Notes under the pieces: model-generated
The model's input: only the letters and a program-made list of their open reading frames with translations
The model's database searches: none
What the model was told of the DNA's origin: nothing
Translations under genes and position numbers: made by a program
Shown here: positions 39,530-49,782 of the stretch, one piece after another
How positions within the stretch are numbered: position 1 is the first letter of the stretch
How the letters are laid out: each line of letters starts with the position of its first letter
From: JALORV01 sp963769745
GTDB lineage: Bacteria; Pseudomonadota; Gammaproteobacteria; Burkholderiales; Burkholderiaceae_F
Length of the DNA stretch: 64,000 bases
Direction: 5' to 3'
Assembly: GCA_963769745.1 (NCBI GenBank)
Contig: CAVYNB010000019.1
Coordinates: 74,171 to 138,170 of the forward strand

Positions 39530-40113
39530 TTGCGCGGCAGGCGCCCGAGCAGATAGAACTCGTCGTTGGGCCGCATGCTGATCAGGTTGGCCATGCGGTT
39601 CGACAGCGCGAAGAAGGCGGCGATCGCGCCGATGTCCCAGATGTCCTCGTCGCTGAAGCCGTGCGTCCGCAGCGGCTCGAAGTCCGCAGGCTCGATCGAC
39701 TTCGAGTCGGTCGCGACCTTCAGCGCGAACGCGAGCATTGCGCGCTGCCGCGGCGAGATATCGGCCTTGCGGTAGTTGGTCGCCACCTGGTCGGCCACGA
39801 GCGGGCTCTTCTCGTAGACGCGCAGGATCGCGCCGTGCGCGACGACGCAGTAGACACACTCGTTGGCGCCGCTGGTGGCGACCACGATCATCTCGCGCTC
39901 GCCTTTGGTAAGCCCGGACTCCTTCAGCATCAGCGCATCGTGGTAGGCGAAGAAGGCGCGGAACTCGTCTGGGCGATGAGCCAGCGTCAGGAAGACATTG
40001 GGAACGAAGCCGGCCTTCTGTTGCACCTCTTCGATGCGGCCGCGGATGTCGGCCGGCAGGCTCGTCAGTTCCGGCACCGGCCAGCGGCTGATCGCTTTGG
40101 CGGCAGTGTTCAT
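39526..40113 (-). CDS. AhpD-like peroxidase-related protein (carboxymuconolactone decarboxylase family)
   Basis: This 195-residue protein has the AhpD-type active site: Glu85, Cys86, Cys89 and His93 in ANECVYCVVAHG, typical of uncharacterised peroxidase-related enzymes. The predicted role is thiol-dependent peroxide reduction. It is sandwiched between the MsbA-like exporter and GT25 with 4-base overlaps on both sides, so it is translated with the LPS genes although the functional link is unclear. Confidence 0.88.
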   Translation of the reverse strand: MNTAAKAISRWPVPELTSLPADIRGRIEEVQQKAGFVPNVFLTLAHRPDEFRAFFAYHDALMLKESGLTKGEREMIVVATSGANECVYCVVAHGAILRVYEKSPLVADQVATNYRKADISPRQRAMLAFALKVATDSKSIEPADFEPLRTHGFSDEDIWDIGAIAAFFALSNRMANLISMRPNDEFYLLGRLPRK

Positions 40114-41891
40114 TTTGAAGTCTCCTCTTCCTGGTCGGCGGTGGAGGCGAACTGGATCTCGTGCAGTCGCGCGTACAGACCGCCCTGGCCGATCAGTTCG
40201 CGGTGCGAGCCGATTTCGATCACCCGTCCGCGCTCGAGCACGACGATGCGATCTGCACGCTCGATCGTCGACAGCCGGTGCGCGACGACAAAGGTGGTCC
40301 GCCCTTTCATCAACCGCTGTAACGAGGACTGGATGTAGCGCTCGGACTCCGAGTCGAGCGACGATGTGGCTTCGTCGAGCAGCAGGATCGGCGCGTCCTT
40401 CAGCAGCGCGCGTGCGATCGACAGGCGCTGGCGCTGCCCGCCCGAGAGCTTGACCGCGTTCTCGCCGATGCGCGTCTCGAACCCTGCGGGCAGCGAGTCG
40501 ATGAACGGCAGCAGATAGGCCGCGTCGGCGGCCTCGCGAACGCGCTCGACGGGCACATCGCGCTGCGCGCCGTAGGCAATGTTGGCGGCAATGGTGTCGT
40601 CGAAGAGCACCACGTCCTGCGACACCAGTGCGATCTGACGACGCAGGCTGTCAAGCGTCAGCTCCTCCAGCGGAACTCCGTCGAGGAGGATCTCGCCCGC
40701 CGTCGGCCGGATGAAGCGGGGCACCAGGTGGACCGCGGTGGTCTTGCCCGCGCCGGACGGTCCAACAAAGGCGATCATCTCGCCGGGGCGGACAACCAGG
40801 TTGAAGTCCGACAGCGCATTGGCGTCGGCCCCTCCGTACCGGAACGAAACGTGACGGAACTCGACCTCGCCGCGTGACCGGCCGATGTCACGCGTTCCGG
40901 CGTCCGCTTCGGGGGCCGTGTCGATCATCCGGAAGACACTTTCGGACGCTGCGGCCATCCGTGCGAGCGGGCCGTTGAGCGATGACAGGTGGCGCAGCGC
41001 CGGCAGCAGCAGCAGCGCCGCCGCGAGAAACGTGGCGAAATCGCCCGGGGACATCCGCGTGTTCTTTGCCTGCCACAGCGCCACCGTCATCACGATCGCC
41101 ACGCCGATGGCGCCGAGCACCTGTGCGATGGGCGTCGCCGCCGACCACGCGACCTGCATGCGCATCGCGAACCCGCGCAGCTTCTCGTTGATCTGTCGGA
41201 AGCGGCCGCTTTCATAGTCCGCGCCCTCGTACACCTTGACCACGCGCTGGCCTTCGTGCGCCTCCTGGATTGCGCGCGTCATTTCTCCCAGCATCTCCTG
41301 GTTTTCCAGGTTGAGGCGGCGCAGTCGGCGGCTGAACGCGCGCAGCGCGATGCCGATCGGCGGGGCCACGATCATCGTCAACAGCGTCAGCTGCCAGTTG
41401 TAGTAGAAGAGCATGGCCAGCAGGCCAATCACGATCAGCGAGTCGCGCACCGCCGAGCTCATCACCTCGGCCGCGAGATTGAGCGCGTTGCTTGCCTCGT
41501 TGACGAACTTGGAGATCACGATGCCCGACGGCGTGTTCTCGAACGTCGATGTCGGCCAGTGCAGCATGCGATCGAACATCGACATGCGCAGGTCGACCAG
41601 CACCGCCTGCGAGACCCGGTTCAGCAGGTACGAACCGCCGAAGATCGCCACGCCGCGCACGATGAACAGACCGACGAACGCGATCGGCATCCAGATGACC
41701 GAGGCAAAGTCCTTCTGGAACATCGCCTGGTCGGTCAGGACGCCGGCCAGGCGTGCGATCAGCGGTTCGGTGGCGGCACTGATGGCGGTGGCGATGAGCC
41801 CGTACACCAGCAGGCGTCGATGCGACAGCACCATGCGCAGCAGGCGGCGCAGGTTCGGATCATCGAGCAGGCGGGGATGGGCTGAACTCAT
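40110..41891 (-). CDS. msbA: Lipid A export ABC transporter, MsbA-like
   Basis: This is a 593-residue half-transporter with a six-helix membrane domain and a C-terminal ATPase: Walker A GPSGAGKTT, signature LSGGQRQRLSIARAL, Walker B ILLLDEATSSLDSES, H-loop AHRLST. It flips lipid A-core across the inner membrane. ATG 41891 is chosen; the ORF extends further upstream but without family similarity. It is first in the minus-strand LPS operon and divergent from the GT2 gene. Confidence 0.9.
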   Translation of the reverse strand: MSSAHPRLLDDPNLRRLLRMVLSHRRLLVYGLIATAISAATEPLIARLAGVLTDQAMFQKDFASVIWMPIAFVGLFIVRGVAIFGGSYLLNRVSQAVLVDLRMSMFDRMLHWPTSTFENTPSGIVISKFVNEASNALNLAAEVMSSAVRDSLIVIGLLAMLFYYNWQLTLLTMIVAPPIGIALRAFSRRLRRLNLENQEMLGEMTRAIQEAHEGQRVVKVYEGADYESGRFRQINEKLRGFAMRMQVAWSAATPIAQVLGAIGVAIVMTVALWQAKNTRMSPGDFATFLAAALLLLPALRHLSSLNGPLARMAAASESVFRMIDTAPEADAGTRDIGRSRGEVEFRHVSFRYGGADANALSDFNLVVRPGEMIAFVGPSGAGKTTAVHLVPRFIRPTAGEILLDGVPLEELTLDSLRRQIALVSQDVVLFDDTIAANIAYGAQRDVPVERVREAADAAYLLPFIDSLPAGFETRIGENAVKLSGGQRQRLSIARALLKDAPILLLDEATSSLDSESERYIQSSLQRLMKGRTTFVVAHRLSTIERADRIVVLERGRVIEIGSHRELIGQGGLYARLHEIQFASTADQEEETSK

Positions 41892-41939
41892 GTCGCGGAG
41901 GCGGCGCTCGCCCGCAGACCGAGCCCGTGCGCACGCAAT

Positions 41940-42040
41940 GCATAGTGTATGCGAACACGCTCGCACTCTCGGTGGCAGTGCTGCCGTTAAGCTTGCGTCT
42001 GGAGCTTGTAGCGGGAGCTTGAAGCGGGAACCTGGAGCGG
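41940..42040. other. Divergent promoter region with palindrome and short imperfect repeats
   Basis: GCATA-gtg-TATGC (41940-41952) is a perfect short palindrome between the divergent msbA-like and GT2 genes. At about 41998-42040, imperfect 14-15 base units containing GGAGCTTG and AGCGGG are repeated about three times just before the GT2 start. Possible operator and slippage-prone leader; no regulator can be named. Confidence 0.35.
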
Positions 42041-42042
42041 TA

Positions 42043-42831
42043 ATGGCGCGTATCTCCGTCTACATCATTGCGTACAACGAAGCCGACAAGATCGAGGCCG
42101 CGCTGAAGAGCGTCGCCTGGGCCGACGAAATCGTCGTGGCCGACTCCTTTTCGACCGACGGAACGACGGAGATCGCCCGCAAGTACACCGAACGCGTGCT
42201 GCAGCTGCCGTTCGAGGGCTTTGGCAAGCTGCGCAATGACGTTCTCGACCAGCTTGAAGGAGACTGGATCTTCTCGCTCGATGCCGACGAGCGCTGCACC
42301 GAGGCCGCCGCGAAGGAGATCCGGCGGACCGTCGCGCTGCCCGACGCCGCCGATGCCTACCGCGTCCCTCGGCGTAACTTCCTGCTCGGGCGCTGGATCC
42401 GCCACTCCGGCTGGTTTCCTGACTATCGGCAGCCGCAGTTGTTCCGCCGCGGCAAGCTGCGCTACACGGCCGATGCGGTACACGAGTCCTACGTCCTCGA
42501 CGGCACGCTCGGAACCCTGACCGAGCCGATCGCGCAGGTGCCGTTCAAGGATCTCGCGCAGATCGTGCACAAGATGCAGCGCTACTCGACGCTCGGCGTC
42601 GAACGACTGGCCCAGCGCAGCACGCGGCCGTCGATGGGCAAGGCCCTCGCCCACGGACTCGGTGCCTTCTTCCGCCACTACATCGTGCGGCTCGGCTTCC
42701 TCGACGGGTGGGCCGGTTTCGTCATCGCCTTCTCGAACTTCGAAGGCACCTTTTATCGCTATGCCAAGTACACCGAACGCATGCAGAACCTGACGCGCGA
42801 GCCGCCGCTTCCACCCAGCCTGAAGAACTGA
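42043..42831 (+). CDS. GT2 glycosyltransferase, WaaE/KdtX-like
   Basis: This is a 262-residue GT-A-fold enzyme with RISVYIIAYNEADKIEAALK at the N-terminus, acidic motif SLDADERC, and HSGWFPDYRQPQLFRRG followed by VHESYV, matching the WaaE/KdtX LPS core glucosyltransferase group. It acts at the inner face of the inner membrane. It is followed 20 bases later by another GT2 gene. Confidence 0.9.
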   Translation: MARISVYIIAYNEADKIEAALKSVAWADEIVVADSFSTDGTTEIARKYTERVLQLPFEGFGKLRNDVLDQLEGDWIFSLDADERCTEAAAKEIRRTVALPDAADAYRVPRRNFLLGRWIRHSGWFPDYRQPQLFRRGKLRYTADAVHESYVLDGTLGTLTEPIAQVPFKDLAQIVHKMQRYSTLGVERLAQRSTRPSMGKALAHGLGAFFRHYIVRLGFLDGWAGFVIAFSNFEGTFYRYAKYTERMQNLTREPPLPPSLKN

Positions 42832-42851
42832 TACACCGCCCGGAATCAGCG

Positions 42852-43671
42852 ATGTCCATCTCGGTGGTCGTGACCACCTACAACCGGCCCGATGCACTGC
42901 GGGCCGTCCTCGACGGCCTGGGCGCGCAGACCGACCGGGCCTTCGAAGTGCTGGTCGCCGACGACGGCTCGCGCGACGACACCCGCGAACTGGTCGAGTC
43001 CTTTGCCCGCGGGGCGCCGGTGCCGGTGCGGCATGTGTGGCAGGAAGACCAAGGCTTTCGCGCCGGCGCGGCGCGCAACCGTGCGACGGCGCTGGCCTAC
43101 GGTGACTATGTCGTGTTCCTCGACGGCGACTGCGTGCCGCGACCGGAATTCATCGCGCGTCACCGTTCACTGATCCGGCGGAGCTGGATGGTGGCCGGCA
43201 ATCGAGTGCTGCTGTCGGAGTCGTTCACGAAGGAGGCACTGGCGGCGCAGCTGCCGCTGCATGAGTGGACCGACGAACAATGGCGCGCTGCGCATCGACG
43301 TGGCGACATCAACCGGACGTTGCCGCTGCAGCAATCTCGCGCTCGGACCGCTGCGCAGGCTGGCGGCGTCACGGTGGCAGCGCGTGCGCACCTGCAATCT
43401 GGGTGTATGGCGTCGTGACCTCAAGCGCGTCAACGGCTTCGATGAAGTCTTCGAGGGCTGGGGCTACGAGGACTCGGACCTTGCCGTGCGGCTGATCAAT
43501 GCCGGCGTACGGCGCAAGGAAGGGGCATACGCGACCGGCGTGCTGCATCTGTGGCACCGCGAGAACGACCGGCGCGCCGAAGGCGAGAACTGGAATCGCC
43601 TGCAGCAGCGCATCCGGGATCGCGCCACATGGGCCGAACGCGGACTCGATCAGTATCCGGGCGCCGCCTAA
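42852..43671 (+). CDS. GT2 glycosyltransferase, one frameshift
   Basis: About 272 residues after correction. The N-terminal half (SISVVVTTYNRPDALRAVLD, VFLDGDCVPRPEFI) is in one frame. The C-terminal half (RTCNLGVWRRDLKRVNGFDE, GWGYEDSDLAVRLINAG, LHLWHREND) is in the next. One extra base around 43322-43333 is responsible. The fold and the GWGYED motif are typical of GT2 enzymes with a GT7-like C-terminus, as used for LPS or capsule. Probably a sequence error. Confidence 0.82.
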
Positions 43672-43677
43672 CGAAGC

Positions 43678-45376
43678 CTAGCGGGCGCACTGCGGCGCGC
43701 TGCGTCCCGGTGTACACAGGTCGCGATCGAACCAGATCTCGAAGGTGTCGATCTTCGGATTGACGTTGCGCAGCGTTTGCACGGCGACTGTCTCGCCGTC
43801 GGCATCGCCGACCACTTTGGCGATCCAGCGGGCAAAGCCGCGCTCGCTCTTGCCCTGCACGCGAACCTGGCTGCTTGCCGGCGCGCGCTCGCCCACGAGT
43901 TCGATGCCCGGCGCGTCATACCCGGCGGCGCGCAGCCGCACCGCCAGCGCCTCGGCCATCGGCCGCTGCGCCTCGTTGGCAATCTGGATGAAAGCCAGGG
44001 GCCGTCGGTCGGCCGCACTCTTCAGCAAGGCCTGCACCTTCTCGGCCTGCGCGGCGGTGTACTTGCCGATCGGCTCAGCGCGCTTGAGCAGTCGCTCGAT
44101 TTCGCCCCGGTTCACCAGCAGCGTGCCGGGCAATGCCGATTGCAGCAGCACCAGTGTGTTCACCACACCCGACTGCACCGAGGCCGTCGGTTTTCCGCGT
44201 GCGGCACCCAGGCGGTCCAGCGCCTGCTCGACCGCAATCGGTACCGCGTCCGACAGCAGGTTCGGGTCGGTCACGAGCGAAGTGGTCGACGTGATGCGCG
44301 TCTGGCTGTCGTCGCTGAACATCTGGTCGACGAGCGCCGTCGCCTGGCGGCGCAGGTCGGGAGTCGGTGCGATTCGCGGCAGGCGCGTGATCGACGTTAC
44401 CCCGCTGGTTCCGGCGAAACTCGGCACCGTCGTGCTCAGCGTCGTCGAGGCCGTCGCCTTGGCTCCCGGCTGAACCGCTTTCCCCGCAGCAAGCGGCGGC
44501 GGGGCCGGAGTCGGCACGGCCGGAGGTGCAGTCACATCCTTCGGTGCCGACGAAGTCGCACCTGTGCGAACCAGCGCGATCGGCTCGACTGTCGGTGCCA
44601 GCGCTGCAACGCGCGACGAGGCGTCCGCCAAGCTGGGCGTCGTCGAGTCCCTCGCGATCGCGCGCTGCTCGCTCGAACGACGTGCGCGCCAGTTCGATCT
44701 CACCCAGTTGCGCGTAGACGTGCCCGAGGTAGTAGCGCGCTCGCGCATTGTCCGCAGCGTGATCGAGCGCGTCGAGGTAGTAGTTGCGCGCCGCCTGCAG
44801 GTTCGGCTCGCGACCGAAGTGTTCCTCGAGGCCGAGTCGCAGGTTGCGGCGGGATTCGCTCTGCTGATAGAAGTGCCATCCTCCGGCGGCAGCCGCAGTG
44901 GCCAGCAGCACACCGACCGCGGCGACGATGGCCCGGCGCTGCCAGCGCGGGCGCGGTCGAGACGGCTGCGGACGCGCCACCGGTGCCTGGCCGAGCCGCT
45001 CGCGCACTTCATTGGCCACCCCGACAAACGCGGGATCGTCAGCCGCACCGTCCCAGTCGAGCAGGTCCAGCGCATGGATCTGGCCGAAGCCGAGCGGCGG
45101 CACCACGACTTCGATGCGCACCGGCAGCAGCTTGCCGGCTTCGAGCGCGCGCATCGACTCGTCGCGCACGAAGCCCGACCGGGTCGACGACTCCGACCAC
45201 AGCACGATCACCACCCGGGCCTCGGTCAGGCGCTGCTCAATGACCTCGGAGAATTCCGATCCGCCCGGAATATCGCGGTCCCACCAGACATCGATGCCGA
45301 TTTCGCCGAGCGCGTGCGCGACTCGCTCCGCGGTGTCGCGATTCTCGCGGGCGTAGCTGATGAAGAGCTGGGTCAA
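43678..45376 (-). CDS. TIR domain - TM - TPR protein, one frameshift
   Basis: About 565 residues after correction. Residues 1-110 are a TIR domain (LFISYARENRDTAERVA, DVWWDRDIPGGSEF, SGFVRDESMRALEAGK); the Glu in FVRDE is at the position of the NADase Glu of catalytic TIRs. A single TM helix follows at about 155-172, then a TPR-like pair (ARYYLGHVYAQLGEIELARTS), a low-complexity Ala/Pro linker, and a C-terminal domain ending in FDRDLCTPG. One extra base near 44650-44690 splits the ORF. It could be a signalling scaffold or an NAD-consuming effector. It lies alone between LPS genes and dnaE. Confidence 0.75.
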
Positions 45377-45487
45377 GGGCGTTGCATGCGCTTGGAGCAG
45401 TCCGGTGCCATGGACAATGGCGCTTGCAACAACGATCGCGCCATCCCCTCGACGCGCGAGCGCGCAGCCGATTGGCTCCGCGATGAC

Positions 45488-48400
45488 TCAGGTGTTGTAG
45501 CTGAAACTCGCCCGGCGCACGCGCGCCTGGCCGCGCAGATCCGCGATCAGTCGATCATCAGGCCGCACGCGCCAGTCCTCCGGCAACGCTACGTCCACGG
45601 TTCCGGAAGCGTTGGTGTACGACACCACGACCCGGCAGCCGGCGGCGCCATGGCCATTGCCGGGCACGCGATACGGGCTGAGCGCCTCGCGAAGCCGCGC
45701 GACATCGCCCGCGCCTTCCAGCTCGATCCTCAAACGGGCAGCGGCCTTCGCACGCGCTTCGGTCAGATCCATCAGGTCGTCGGCGGAGATCGACAGCCGC
45801 TGCGCGAACTCGTCGAAGCGCACCTTGCCCACCACAAAGAGCAGCTGGTCCTCCTTGAGCAGCGCGCGCTTGCGATCGTACAGTTCGGAAAACACCATCA
45901 GCTCGAGCTGCGCCGTGCCGTCGTCGAGCACGACGACTCCCATGCGGCCGCGCCGCGTGTTCTGGCTGCGCGCCGACACGACCACTCCGGCCAGCTTGAC
46001 CTGGTCACGCGCCTGCCGGACCTCGACCAGCGGTGTCGGCGCAAGCAGCCGCGCCTCGGTTGCGTACTCACGGAACAGGTGCCCGGAGAAGTAGTAGCCG
46101 AGCGCGAGCTTTTCGTTCGTCAGCCGTTCGCGCTCGCTCCAGGGCGTGGCCCTGACGTAATCGATGTGCCGCACCGATGCCTCGCCGCCGCCGAAGAGAC
46201 TCGCCTGTCCAACGCTGGCGGCCGCACTGTCCGCCGCCTCGATCGCGCGGCCGACCGTCGCCAGCAGCGTGGCGCGATCGTCGTGCAGCCGGTCGAGCGC
46301 TCCGGCCCGCACCAGCGCCTCGACCACACGCCGGTTGACCACATGCTTGTCGACGCGTGCACACAGGTCGAACAGGCTCTCGAACGGACCGCCCGTCGTT
46401 CGTGCAGCCAGGATCGCCTCGATCGCGCCCTGCCCGGTGCCCTTGATCGCGCCGAGTCCGTAGCGAATGGACTTCATGTCCACCGGCTCGAAGCGCCATC
46501 CACCGGCATTGACGTCGGGGGCCTGTACCGTCAACCCGAGGGCCTTGCAGTCCTCGATCAGGTCCTTCACCTTGTCGGTGTCGTCCTTCACCGCGGTCAG
46601 GTTGGCCGCCATGAAGGCGGCCGGATAGTGCACCTTGAAGTACGCCGTCTGGTAAGCGACGACGGCATAGGCCGCCGAGTGACTCTTGTTGAATCCGTAG
46701 CCGGCGAACTTCTCCATCAGGTTGAAGAGCTCGGTCGCGGTGTTCGCTTCCACACCCTGCTTGCCCGCACCCTCGACAAAGATCGAGCGCTGCTTCGCCA
46801 TCTCCTCGGGCTTCTTCTTGCCCATCGCGCGACGCAGCAGGTCGGCCGCACCGAGCGAATAGCCGCCCACGACCTGCGCGATGCGCATCACCTGTTCCTG
46901 ATAGACCATCACGCCGTAGGTCTCGGCGAGGATAGGTTCGACTGAAGGATGCAGGTACTCGACGCGCTGGCGTCCGTGCTTGCGCTCGATGAAGTCCGGG
47001 ATCAGGTCCATCGGACCCGGCCGGTACAGGGCATTGAGCGCGATCAGGTCCTCGAGGCGGTCGGGCTTGGCGCGCTTCAGCAGTTCGCGCATGCCGCGCG
47101 ATTCAAACTGGAAGATCGCCGCGGTGGCCGCCTGCTTGAAGACGTCATAGGTCTTCGCATCGTCGAGCGGCAGAGTGTCCAGCCTGAGATTGAAGGCCGG
47201 ATCGAGCTGCCTCACGTACTGCAGCGTCAGGTCCAGGATCGTCAGCGTCGTCAGGCCGAGGAAGTCGAACTTGACCAGGCCGATCGCTTCGACGTCGTCC
47301 TTGTCGAACTGGCTGATCGCAGCGCCCTGCGCGCCCGGCGCGCAGTACAGCGGACAGAAGTCCGTCAGCTTGCCCGGTGCAATCAGCACGCCGCCCGCAT
47401 GCATGCCGACGTTGCGCGTCAGCCCCTCGAGCGGCCGCGCGAGCGCAATGAGTTCCTGGTTTTCCTCGTCGTTGTTGACGGCCTCGGCAAACGCCGGCTC
47501 TTCACGAAGCGCACGATCGAGCGACCACGGGTCGGCCGGGTTGTGCGGGATCAGCTTCGAGAGCTGGTCGCACTTCGTGTACGGCAGGTCGAGCACGCGG
47601 CCGGCGTCGCGCACCACCGCTTTCGCGCCGAGCGTGCCGAAGGTGGCGATCTGCGAGACGGCTGCCGCTCCGTACTTCTGCTTGACGTAGTCGATCACGC
47701 GATCGCGGTTGTCCTGGCAGAAGTCGATGTCGAAGTCGGGCATCGACACCCGCTCGGGGTTCAGGAAGCGCTCGAACAGCAGTCCGTAGCGCAGCGGATC
47801 GAGATCGGTGATGCCGAGCGAATACGCGACCAGCGAGCCGGCGCCCGAGCCCCGTCCCGGCCCCACCGGAATGCCGTTGCCCTTGGCCCAGTTGATGAAG
47901 TCGGCAACGATCAGGAAGTAGCCGGAAAAGCCCATCTTCGCGATCGTCTTCAGTTCGAGATCCAGGCGCGCCGCGTACTCCGGTCGCCGCTGCGCCCGGA
48001 CCGCGTCATCCGGGTAGAGCAACTGCAGCCGCTGTTCCAGACCAACGCCAGCGAGGTCGCGGCAGTGATCGTCCAGCGTGACGCCGGCAGGCGTCGGAAA
48101 CGGCGGCAGCCGCGCCTTGCCGAGTTCGAGCGTGAGGTTGCAGCGGCGCGCGATCTCCACCGCATTGGCCAGGGCTGCCGGTACATCGGCAAACAGGGCG
48201 GCCATCTCGGATCGGGTCTTGAAGTACTGCTCGCGCGTGAAGCGTCGCGGCCGGCGTGGGTCGGCGAGCGTGTAGCCCTCGGCAATGCAGTAGCGCGCTT
48301 CGTGTGCGCGGAAGTCGTCCGGCCCGAGGAACTGGATCGGGTGGGTGGCCACGACCGGCAGATGCTGCTTGAGCGCCAGGGCCAGTGTCGCGTGCGTGCA

Positions 48401-48952
48401 GGCCGCGTCACGCGCGTCGCCGGTGCGTTGCAGTTCGAGATAGAAGCGGCCCGGAAACAATGCCGCCAGCCGCTGTGCGGCCAGACTGGCGGCATCGGGC
48501 CTGCTGGCCATCAAATGCGCGCCGACTTCGCCGTGCCGCGCGCCGGACAGCGCAATCAGCCCCGCCGCGCACGCGCTGGCATCGGCCTCGAGCCATTCGA
48601 GCCGCAGTTCCGCGCGGTTGCGATGCTGGTTTTCGAGAAACGCCCGCGTCAGCAGCGTGCAGAGATTCAGGTACCCGGAGCGATCCTGCACCAGCAGCAA
48701 CAGGCGGTGGGGGTTGTCGCGGTCGACATCGTTCGTGACCCAGACGTCGCAGCCGAGTATCGGCTTGACTCCCTTGCGCCGTGCGGCCTGGTAGAAGCGC
48801 ACTGCACCGAAGACATTGGCACTGTCCGTCAGCGCCAAAGCACCCTGGCCGTCCGCCGCCGCCTTGGCCACCGCGTCGTCGATGCGCACGATGCCGTCGA
48901 CAACCGAAAACTCCGAATGCAGGCGAAGATGGACGAACTGCGTACCGCTCAT
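45488..48952 (-). CDS. dnaE: DNA polymerase III subunit alpha
   Basis: This 1154-residue replicative polymerase has the PHP domain at the N-terminus (HLRLHSEFSVVDGIV) and palm catalytic aspartates in MPDFDIDFCQDNRD. The segments VGPGRGSGAGSLVAY and GYGFNKSHSAAYA are diagnostic, and a C-terminal OB domain follows. The ATG at 48952 gives the standard N-terminus. Confidence 0.96.
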   Translation of the reverse strand: MSGTQFVHLRLHSEFSVVDGIVRIDDAVAKAAADGQGALALTDSANVFGAVRFYQAARRKGVKPILGCDVWVTNDVDRDNPHRLLLLVQDRSGYLNLCTLLTRAFLENQHRNRAELRLEWLEADASACAAGLIALSGARHGEVGAHLMASRPDAASLAAQRLAALFPGRFYLELQRTGDARDAACTHATLALALKQHLPVVATHPIQFLGPDDFRAHEARYCIAEGYTLADPRRPRRFTREQYFKTRSEMAALFADVPAALANAVEIARRCNLTLELGKARLPPFPTPAGVTLDDHCRDLAGVGLEQRLQLLYPDDAVRAQRRPEYAARLDLELKTIAKMGFSGYFLIVADFINWAKGNGIPVGPGRGSGAGSLVAYSLGITDLDPLRYGLLFERFLNPERVSMPDFDIDFCQDNRDRVIDYVKQKYGAAAVSQIATFGTLGAKAVVRDAGRVLDLPYTKCDQLSKLIPHNPADPWSLDRALREEPAFAEAVNNDEENQELIALARPLEGLTRNVGMHAGGVLIAPGKLTDFCPLYCAPGAQGAAISQFDKDDVEAIGLVKFDFLGLTTLTILDLTLQYVRQLDPAFNLRLDTLPLDDAKTYDVFKQAATAAIFQFESRGMRELLKRAKPDRLEDLIALNALYRPGPMDLIPDFIERKHGRQRVEYLHPSVEPILAETYGVMVYQEQVMRIAQVVGGYSLGAADLLRRAMGKKKPEEMAKQRSIFVEGAGKQGVEANTATELFNLMEKFAGYGFNKSHSAAYAVVAYQTAYFKVHYPAAFMAANLTAVKDDTDKVKDLIEDCKALGLTVQAPDVNAGGWRFEPVDMKSIRYGLGAIKGTGQGAIEAILAARTTGGPFESLFDLCARVDKHVVNRRVVEALVRAGALDRLHDDRATLLATVGRAIEAADSAAASVGQASLFGGGEASVRHIDYVRATPWSERERLTNEKLALGYYFSGHLFREYATEARLLAPTPLVEVRQARDQVKLAGVVVSARSQNTRRGRMGVVVLDDGTAQLELMVFSELYDRKRALLKEDQLLFVVGKVRFDEFAQRLSISADDLMDLTEARAKAAARLRIELEGAGDVARLREALSPYRVPGNGHGAAGCRVVVSYTNASGTVDVALPEDWRVRPDDRLIADLRGQARVRRASFSYNT

Positions 48953-49130
48953 GGCAAGGATTCTGCCACCCGCCGGTCGTCTTCTCTGTGGATAAGCAGC
49001 TGCGTCAGCGTATTCATGTCCTAAGGCGTTGATCTGAAACGTCGGAATGAGCGGTGCTTTTCCGCCCGTTGGCGATATCACCGGTGTATCGGACCGGTTA
49101 CTGTTTCCGACGCCCTGAGGGAGTGCCGTG

Positions 49131-49625
49131 ATGCTTCGTCTACTGCTAGCCATCGTCTGCGTGCTGCCGTGTCTGGCCGTCGCGCAGAGCATTTACAAGG
49201 TCCAGCTGCCCGACGGCAGCATCATGTTCACGGATACGCCACCGCCGGGTTCCAAGGTGCTCGAAGAGCGCGAAGCGAAGTCCACCCCTCGGCCCGCAGC
49301 ACGGACTGCGACGCCGACGAGCGGTGCGGCGCGTCAACCCATGCCCGGCCCATTGGGGGAACCGGTACCGGCGGCCGCGCCCAAAGCACGCCCGATCGAT
49401 GCAGCCATTCAGGAAATCGAGGCCGCGGAGCGCGCCGTGCAGGTCGCCAAGCGCCGTCTCGAACTCGGTCGTGAACCGCTTCCGGGCGAGCGGCTCGGAT
49501 TGGCCGGTGGCGGCAGCCGTCTGTCGCCCGACTATGAGGCGCGCGTCGCAGGCCTGGAACGGGAAGTGGCCGATGCCGAGTCGCGCCTGACCAAGGCGCA
49601 CGCCGCGAGGAACGCCGCGCGGTAG
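49131..49625 (+). CDS. Exported DUF4124-domain protein
   Basis: This is a 164-residue protein with a signal peptide (LRLLLAIVCVLPCLAVAQ). A DUF4124-type segment follows (IYKVQLPDGSIMFTDTPPPG), then a Pro/Ala linker and a charged helical C-terminus likely to form a coiled coil. GAGGGAG lies 7 bases before the ATG; GTG 49128 is an alternative. Periplasmic; function unknown. Divergent from dnaE. Confidence 0.8.
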   Translation: MLRLLLAIVCVLPCLAVAQSIYKVQLPDGSIMFTDTPPPGSKVLEEREAKSTPRPAARTATPTSGAARQPMPGPLGEPVPAAAPKARPIDAAIQEIEAAERAVQVAKRRLELGREPLPGERLGLAGGGSRLSPDYEARVAGLEREVADAESRLTKAHAARNAAR

Positions 49626-49782
49626 CCACGCGGGTCCGGCGCACCCAGCGCGCAGCAATTCAATTCAACCAAGCCCGCAACTTTAGGGCGAATTCAAGAG
49701 CGGAAGCCGGTCTTCATCCAGCGTTTGCCGGACCTTGACGCCGGCTACCTTTGCGGCCGTCCTTGCAGCCGCTCCGGAACGC

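Noticed and set aside
46949..49024. 691-codon open frame on the plus strand across dnaE
   Set aside because: It is the antisense shadow of dnaE.
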